Assembly (NCBI RefSeq): GCF_000601455.1
Contig: NZ_AZQP01000015.1
Span: 1-57,675, forward strand
Length of the DNA stretch: 57,675 nt
Direction of reading: 5' to 3'
Source of the DNA: Fervidicella metallireducens AeB
GTDB taxonomy: Bacteria > Bacillota > Clostridia > Clostridiales > Caloramatoraceae
Positions 52,505 to 57,675 of this stretch are shown piece by piece (positions within the stretch are counted from its first letter, which is position 1; each line of letters starts with the position of its first letter). The notes below the pieces were generated by a model. The model did no database searches, had not been told where the DNA came from, and was given only the letters and a program-made list of their open reading frames with translations. The position numbers and the translations under genes are program-made.

Positions 52505-53440
52505 ATGAAAAATAAAGCTGGTATATCAATATTATTTATCTTAGCAATTATAGTATCATATATGATTCCTTTAAATAAACATGTGAATGTTACAAACAAG
52601 GGTGAAAGTGAATACGAAACAGTAATGAAACAGGATATATTATGTCTGATGCTCTCTTATCCTGGATATATTGTAGACCTTGAGAAAAATAACAAGAATG
52701 TTTATTTAATAACTAAGAATGGCAGAAAAATATTATATGATGATAGAAAGCTTAAAAGCCATGAAGAAAGATTAAATAATCCAGATGTTCAGGATATGCT
52801 AGAGGTTATTTATCCTTTGGGAGGTATATCTGATCTTTTGGAGAAGGATTATGATCCGGGTCGCATCAGGGTATATCAATTGTTTAATGAGGTCTATGGA
52901 AACAGTAAGAATGAGATTATGAAAAATCTAGTAAATGTTAATATAGGTTCTGGAACTTTTCAGTTTAATAGAGAGAATGCAGCAGCAGAATCATTAAACA
53001 GGGCAATAAGGGATATACTGACCATAGCTAAAAACAACAAAACTATAGGAAGTTATGTATTTCCGTGTAGTGGTACATTTAATTACAGGTATATTTCAGG
53101 AACATCCAGATTAAGTCCCCATTCATATGGAATAGCAATTGATTTAGCTAGAGATAAAAGGGACTACTGGAAATGGGCAACCAGGGAACAGGGAGCATCA
53201 AGATTAAAATCATACCCAAAAGAGATTGTATCTATATTTGAAAAAAACAATTTTATATGGGGTGGAAAATGGGGTCATTTTGATATTTTACATTTCGAAT
53301 ATAGACCAGAAATTATATTAAAGGCAAAATATTTTGGAGATAAACAAAGAATTAGAAGGTATTGGTATGAAGGAATATCCATAGATGAGGAATATACAAA
53401 GAATTGTATTAAAAAGATTGAGATTGTATTAGGAAGATAA
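52505..53440 (+). CDS. M15 family D-Ala-D-Ala carboxypeptidase-like wall peptidase
   Basis: A 311-residue protein with an N-terminal membrane helix (residues 7-22) or signal peptide and a C-terminal zinc peptidase domain of family M15 (VanY/CwlK type). The zinc ligands are in SRLSPHSYGIAIDLA (His and Asp) and HFDILHFEYRPE (His). The segment GTFNYRYISGTSRLS precedes it as in other clostridial M15 proteins. It acts outside the cell on peptidoglycan stem peptides or bridges. The N-terminal 150 residues are not assigned; they carry GGISDLLEKDYDPGRIRVY, found in a group of clostridial M15 proteins. The AGGAG site precedes the ATG. The gene after it starts 32 bases downstream and is also a wall enzyme, so they may be one transcript. 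Confidence 0.88.
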   Translation: MKNKAGISILFILAIIVSYMIPLNKHVNVTNKGESEYETVMKQDILCLMLSYPGYIVDLEKNNKNVYLITKNGRKILYDDRKLKSHEERLNNPDVQDMLEVIYPLGGISDLLEKDYDPGRIRVYQLFNEVYGNSKNEIMKNLVNVNIGSGTFQFNRENAAAESLNRAIRDILTIAKNNKTIGSYVFPCSGTFNYRYISGTSRLSPHSYGIAIDLARDKRDYWKWATREQGASRLKSYPKEIVSIFEKNNFIWGGKWGHFDILHFEYRPEIILKAKYFGDKQRIRRYWYEGISIDEEYTKNCIKKIEIVLGR

Positions 53441-53472
53441 AAAACTTCAGTTATACAGAAGGGGGAATTCCT

Positions 53473-54585
53473 TTGAAAACTGTTAAAATAAAAAGGCTTC
53501 AGATGATAGCGATATTGGTAATTACAGTGGTATCAAGTTTTTTGTTATTATTTTTTCAGAATAAGAAAATGTATTCTGTAAACCCAATTGACAATAAAGA
53601 AATTAAGGCAGTAGTTGAAGAAATTTTTGTTAAAAGAAATCAAGCAATTCTTGATGAAAATTTAGATTATGTTAAGACTATATATAATTTAAATACAAAA
53701 TATGGAAAATGGGCATATGAATATGAACATAAAAAAATGAAATACATTCATAACTGGGAGCAAAAACAAGGGGTAAAATTTATTGGAGTCAAACCAGATA
53801 TTGTTATTAAATGGATAAAAGGTGGAGGAGACATGTACACACTTAATTTGCTCTGCTCCACTGAATATAAATACGTTTATGATAATAACTTAGACTTTGT
53901 AAACACCTTCAAAATTGGAACATATCACTTTCTCCAACTGGAAAGGGTAAATGAGTCTTGGATAATAACAAAGGAATGGTATAAAGATCCATTTGGTGAT
54001 TCCTTGAATCTTGATAATATTAAAGCTGATTCAATAAGAAATTATATACTTTCACAGGAGAGTAGGGATTTTTCTAATATAAATGAAAGAAGAAAAAAAT
54101 CTGTTGAGTATGCAAAGAAATATTGTGGAGCAGCTGGGTATAAGGAAAATGGCTATCAATATAACAAAAAATATAGGGATTTTAATATTGATGGTGGAGA
54201 TTGTGCTAATTTTGCTTCTCAAATTCTGTTTGAGGGTGGAAAATTCAGAAAAAATACTAAATGGAACTATGAGAAAGGAAATGCAACAGGGGCATGGGTT
54301 AATGCAGATAAGTTTAAGCAATACATGATAAATAGTGGAAGGGCATCGGTGATAGCCTATGGAAATTACGATAAGGTTTATAAAGCCTCATATAAACTAT
54401 TACCAGGAGATTTTGTTGCCTACGAAAAAAATAAAGACATTACCCATATATCAGTGGTAACTGGTGCTGATTCTAAGGGATATGCATTGGTAACCTGTCA
54501 TAATACAGACAGGAATGATGTTCCTTGGGATTTAGGATGGAGCGATAAAAAAATAAAATTTTGGCTTGTTAGAGTTCATTATTAG
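53473..54585 (+). CDS. Membrane-anchored Amidase_6 protein
   Basis: A 370-residue protein with an N-terminal membrane helix (residues 11-29), an alpha-beta domain of about 160 residues not assigned to a family (AVVEEIFVKRNQAILDENLDY), and a C-terminal Amidase_6 domain of about 160 residues. The latter begins RKKSVEYAKKYCGAAG; the expected nucleophile is Cys244 in GGDCANFASQIL and the base is His325 in THISVVTGAD. The domain is the same as in the small protein at 2987-3508 but is placed outside the cell here. Function is likely to be peptide-bond cleavage in the wall. The start is TTG after GAAGGGGG. It follows the M15 peptidase gene by 32 bases. Confidence 0.85.
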   Translation: MKTVKIKRLQMIAILVITVVSSFLLLFFQNKKMYSVNPIDNKEIKAVVEEIFVKRNQAILDENLDYVKTIYNLNTKYGKWAYEYEHKKMKYIHNWEQKQGVKFIGVKPDIVIKWIKGGGDMYTLNLLCSTEYKYVYDNNLDFVNTFKIGTYHFLQLERVNESWIITKEWYKDPFGDSLNLDNIKADSIRNYILSQESRDFSNINERRKKSVEYAKKYCGAAGYKENGYQYNKKYRDFNIDGGDCANFASQILFEGGKFRKNTKWNYEKGNATGAWVNADKFKQYMINSGRASVIAYGNYDKVYKASYKLLPGDFVAYEKNKDITHISVVTGADSKGYALVTCHNTDRNDVPWDLGWSDKKIKFWLVRVHY

Positions 54586-54795
54586 TTGAATTTAAAAGAG
54601 ATGCCAAAGGAGCAGACACTTCAAGAATTATGCACAGCATAAACAAATTAAGCAAAATCCTGAAAAATTCAGAAAAAGCTATATTAAATTAGTATATAAA
54701 TGCAGTGAAATCTATGGCCTCATTATTGTGTTAATTTTATGTAAAATATGGAACATAAACCTGTTTTTCTGGTCATATGTACAGGAGGTGTATAT

Positions 54796-55647
54796 ATGAA
54801 AAAGAAAAATATTTTTATTTTGCTATTGTTAATGTTAATAATTCTAGTATCATGTGGGAAAAAGTCAGATAAATCCATACAGGGTGAAGAAAATCGTGGA
54901 TTAACTAAGACACAAAGTTCTGTAAATGTAAAAAATAAAACTAATGATTTGAATTTTACTACTGTATCTGACGGCAGTTATAAAAAAATAATTTTCAATG
55001 GAGAGATAGTTATTGAAGTTGATGATGATAAAAAGACTTTTAAGGATATAGAAAAACATGTAAACTATTTAAATGGCTATATTGAAGGTATGGAAAGCTA
55101 CGAAAATGAGAGCAGAAGTGTTGTAAAAATTCCTTCCAACAAAATAGATGAATTTATAAATTTTTTAGAAAATAACTATGTAGTAAAATTTAAACGTACA
55201 TCTTCCCAGGATATAACTGACAGCTATGTTGATAATGAGGCTAGACTTAAGAATTTATTGGCTCAGGAACAACAGATATTAGAAATAATGAAAAAAGCTA
55301 AAAATGTAGAGGAGATTTTAAAAGTTCAAAATGAGCTTTATAAGGTAAGGGGAGATATTGAATCTTTACAAGCACTTAAGAATAATTGGGATAGGCAAAT
55401 AAATTATGGAACTATTACTTTGACTATAACCAAAAAAATTTTAATAAAAGAAAGCACGTTAGGGATAATAAGTGGAAGTGACTTTATCAAATCAATCAAA
55501 AGTGGATTCAATAATTCAGTTGTAGTTATAATAGTGTTGATACAGAAGACGATTATTTTCTTGGTATCAAATATATTAATAATTTTAATTTTAGTATTTG
55601 CCGGTATATTTTTTTATAGAAAATTTTACAAATCTATTAAAAAATGA
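54796..55647 (+). CDS. DUF4349 lipoprotein
   Basis: A 283-residue lipoprotein: the signal peptide ends in LVSC and the Cys is lipidated. The DUF4349 domain follows (IFNGEIVIEVDDDKKTFKDI, SRSVVKIPSNKIDEFINFL, QDITDSYVDNEARLKNL), then a coiled-coil segment (QEQQILEIMKKAKNVEEIL), and a C-terminal membrane helix near residues 238-275 with a short basic tail. The family has no established biochemical role. Anchored at both ends, it probably spans the space between the membrane and the wall. I choose the ATG at 54796, 7 bases after AGGAGG. A gap of about 210 bases without an obvious terminator separates it from the previous gene. Confidence 0.85.
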   Translation: MKKKNIFILLLLMLIILVSCGKKSDKSIQGEENRGLTKTQSSVNVKNKTNDLNFTTVSDGSYKKIIFNGEIVIEVDDDKKTFKDIEKHVNYLNGYIEGMESYENESRSVVKIPSNKIDEFINFLENNYVVKFKRTSSQDITDSYVDNEARLKNLLAQEQQILEIMKKAKNVEEILKVQNELYKVRGDIESLQALKNNWDRQINYGTITLTITKKILIKESTLGIISGSDFIKSIKSGFNNSVVVIIVLIQKTIIFLVSNILIILILVFAGIFFYRKFYKSIKK

Positions 55648-55748
55648 AATGAGAAGCAGGGATATAATATAAATAATTAATTTTAAAAAGCTTATAGAGA
55701 TGATGAATTCAGATTGTTGACATACATTATTTGCGAAAAAATTTACAG

Positions 55749-55775
55749 GAACATCATCAATTATTCATGATGTTC
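55749..55775. other. Hairpin without T run in the gap before the flippase gene
   Basis: GAACATCAT pairs with ATGATGTTC (perfect 9 bp, 9-base loop). No T run follows on either strand. It could be an operator or an mRNA processing site. Confidence 0.4.
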
Positions 55776-55936
55776 TAGAATAGGTAAATTTGTAAACAAC
55801 CTGATGAATTGCTCTATAAGTTTTTTTATTGAAAAATTTATATATCTTAAAGTATACCAGGAGAATATTATGATGTATAATATACAATGTGAATTTTAAA
55901 CAGTATAGATTAATATACATAAAATAGGAGGGTCAA

Positions 55937-57544
55937 ATGGTTAAAGAATCAGCCTCAAGGGGGTTTGCAATACTATCAATTGCTGGGATTTTATCAAAAA
56001 TCCTATCAGTACTTTATGTACCTATTTTACAGGGAATAATAGGTATAGATGGATATGGTATTTACCAACAAACATACGAAATTTTTGTTTTTTTATATGC
56101 GGTTCTAAATGTAGGAATGCAAACAGCTATTGCAAAATATGTATCAGAACTTAGTGCCCTGGGAAATAATAAGGCAGCACTTAGAACATTTAGATTATCA
56201 AGAACAATTTTAACACTGTTTGGTTTAATTTTGACGGGTTTATTAATTATAAGTGCAAAATTTATCTCAACAGCCAGTGAAAGTCCAGATATATACATAG
56301 GATTAATATATCTGGCACCAGCCATAGCAATAACATCGACTCTTTGTGCGTATAGAGGATACTATCAAGGTAAAAATTTAATGACACCACTGGCAGTATC
56401 ACAGTTGTTAGAACAATTATTCAATGTGGTTGTAAGTTTGATTTTTGCAAAAATTTTAATGAAATATGGGGTTCAGTACGGAAGTGCAGGTGGTACAATA
56501 GGAACTTCAATAGGTGCTTTGCTGGCAGTTTTCTATTTGATGTATTTTGCTGGGGCAAGTGGAATATATAATTATGTTAAAAATACAAGTGAATGCAAAA
56601 AAACCATATCTGGAAAGAAAATTGTAAAGCAGCTTTTAATATATGGCTTTCCGATAACCTTAAGTGCAGGGTTACAAAACTTTGGTGCTGTTGTAGATAT
56701 GTTTAATGTAAAATCCAGATTATTATACGCAGGTTTTTCTAATTATGAGTCAAATATGTTATATGGTGTCTTGAATTTTTATAAAACATTAATTTATGTA
56801 CCTTTAATTGTTATATTTGCACTTTCCACAACTGTTGTACCAGATGTTTCCCAAGCATTAGTATTAGGTGATAGAAAGGCTATAAAGGAGAAAATATTAT
56901 CATCCCTAAGGATTAGTTTCATAATATCAATACCAGCGGCATTAGGATTGTCTGTTTTAAGTTATGAGATTTATAAGGTATTATTTGGTACGGATTTAGG
57001 TTATAAATTAATGCTTTACGGTTCTTGTGTTGTAGTATTTATGTCCATAGTCAAGATTCAGAGTACAGTTCTTCAGAGTATAAATGAATTTTATTTCGTT
57101 GTCTTCTCCTTGGCTGTAGGGATTGTATTGAAGATAGGTTCTAATTTTATACTTGTTGGGAACAGGGAAATAAACATTAATGGAGCTGTGGTAAGTGGAA
57201 TATTGTGTTTTCTAGTTCCGTCAATTTTAAATCACAGCAAAATGTGTAAGACGTTAAAAATAAAATTTTCATTATTTGGTTTAACAATTAAACCCCTTAT
57301 AAGTTCTATTATTATGGCAGCAGCAACATTGTTAATAAAATACATATTGTTTAGTATGACTGGTATAATTAAAATGGGGAGATTTGTTAATATAATACCT
57401 CTAATGTTAACAATAGCTTGTGCGGGAGCAGTATATTTATATTCAATGATAAGAATAGGTGGTATAACTAAACATGACATAGAATCTATATCACCTAGAT
57501 TAATAAAAAAACTGCCTTCATTTATGAAAAAAAATTTGAAATAA
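55937..57544 (+). CDS. SpoVB/MurJ-like polysaccharide flippase
   Basis: A 535-residue membrane protein with about 14 helices of the MOP (MATE-like) superfamily, in the subgroup of SpoVB, YtgP/MurJ and polysaccharide flippases. The N-terminus KESASRGFAILSIAGILSKILSVLYVP and the stretch GIDGYGIYQQTYEIFVFLYAV are typical. Family members move lipid-linked glycans such as lipid II across the membrane; SpoVB does so for the spore cortex. Sequence alone does not separate SpoVB from MurJ-type paralogues, so no symbol is given. GGAGGG lies 5 bases before the ATG. It is preceded by a gap of 289 bases with a hairpin and is the last gene of the wall block. Confidence 0.88.
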   Translation: MVKESASRGFAILSIAGILSKILSVLYVPILQGIIGIDGYGIYQQTYEIFVFLYAVLNVGMQTAIAKYVSELSALGNNKAALRTFRLSRTILTLFGLILTGLLIISAKFISTASESPDIYIGLIYLAPAIAITSTLCAYRGYYQGKNLMTPLAVSQLLEQLFNVVVSLIFAKILMKYGVQYGSAGGTIGTSIGALLAVFYLMYFAGASGIYNYVKNTSECKKTISGKKIVKQLLIYGFPITLSAGLQNFGAVVDMFNVKSRLLYAGFSNYESNMLYGVLNFYKTLIYVPLIVIFALSTTVVPDVSQALVLGDRKAIKEKILSSLRISFIISIPAALGLSVLSYEIYKVLFGTDLGYKLMLYGSCVVVFMSIVKIQSTVLQSINEFYFVVFSLAVGIVLKIGSNFILVGNREININGAVVSGILCFLVPSILNHSKMCKTLKIKFSLFGLTIKPLISSIIMAAATLLIKYILFSMTGIIKMGRFVNIIPLMLTIACAGAVYLYSMIRIGGITKHDIESISPRLIKKLPSFMKKNLK

Positions 57545-57675
57545 AATATAGAACAATAGACTTTAACGATTTAATTGACAAAAGTGACATTTATAGGTAT
57601 TATTTATATAAAAAAAGAAGGAGGGTTGAAACAGCCAAATAAATTTTATAAAAATTTATAAATCTCTATATACAA
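57545..57675. other. Right end of the window, no gene seen
   Basis: AT-rich. A strong purine run (AAGGAGGG at 57618-57625) looks like a ribosome site, but no usable start codon with an open frame follows before the end. A gene may start just beyond the window. Confidence 0.4.

Noticed and set aside
57617-57664. Short open frame starting TTG at 57626
   Set aside because: The start codon abuts the ribosome site and the frame closes after 11 codons.
1-57675. CRISPR arrays, insertion sequences, prophage or defence genes
   Set aside because: No regularly spaced repeats, transposase motifs, integrase or terminal inverted repeats were seen anywhere in the window.

Overview
The window reads as chromosome of a low-GC, anaerobic, endospore-forming Firmicute of the class Clostridia. 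The grounds are the AT-rich sequence with AGGAGG-type ribosome sites and frequent TTG/GTG starts, a multi-subunit [FeFe]-hydrogenase, a sigma-54 regulon, a T-box leader, and sporulation-linked genes (spore-coat transglutaminase, a GerMN lipoprotein, a SpoVB-like flippase). I do not assign a genus. No phage, insertion sequence, CRISPR array or defence island is visible, and no gene is cut by the window ends.

Layout: 0.4-3.5 kb is a surface-polymer acetylation pair (MBOAT acyltransferase plus SGNH-like partner) followed by a small Amidase_6 protein. 3.7-7.5 kb holds a DUF4438 protein and a YhgE/Pip membrane protein behind a TetR-type operator. 7.6-12.1 kb is a four-gene electron-bifurcating-type hydrogenase operon (NuoE-like, small ferredoxin-like, NuoF-like, HydA). 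12.2-13.9 kb has an acyl-ACP-reductase-like dehydrogenase with its own promoter and operator, and a membrane rhodanese. 14.2-15.9 kb is proS (minus strand) under a T-box. 16.2-19.3 kb is a MacA/MacB-type efflux operon. 19.4-21.6 kb is a ROK kinase and an adenosine deaminase gene behind an adenine riboswitch. 21.6-27.7 kb carries a zinc-ribbon protein with a folded leader, tgl, exodeoxyribonuclease III, a cell-wall amidase, a PHP phosphoesterase and a GerMN lipoprotein.

27.8-37.2 kb is the most integrated system: a membrane-anchored sugar-binding protein, a LytS/YesM-type kinase, a YesN-type regulator, a second (xylose-type) anchored binding protein, then the transporter xylF-xylG-xylH. It resembles the described XylFII-LytS-YesN xylose-sensing system, but here two anchored binding proteins bracket the kinase and regulator. 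37.4-43.3 kb has an unknown secreted protein, mtnN and a compact metH (both in the SAH-to-methionine route), and a DUF4153 membrane protein. 43.4-48.8 kb is a sigma-54 regulon: an enhancer-binding protein on the minus strand faces away from a YfcC-type carrier and isoaspartyl dipeptidase, with a textbook -24/-12 promoter and a palindromic upstream site between them. A tRNA-Glu follows. 49.8-57.5 kb is a wall and envelope block: LTA-synthase-like protein, M15 peptidase, a second Amidase_6 protein, a DUF4349 lipoprotein and a MATE-like flippase.

Four genes (yhgE, add, a PG amidase and the YfcC carrier) are each broken by loss of exactly one base in a short run of identical bases. The same type of change in four otherwise intact genes points to sequencing or assembly error rather than decay, although the A7 tract in the amidase could also allow recoding. 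No clearly unprecedented system was found. The best candidates for new biology are the doubled xylose-type sensor, the reductase-like gene with its palindromic operator, the folded leader of the zinc-ribbon gene, and the winged-helix sigma-54 activator.
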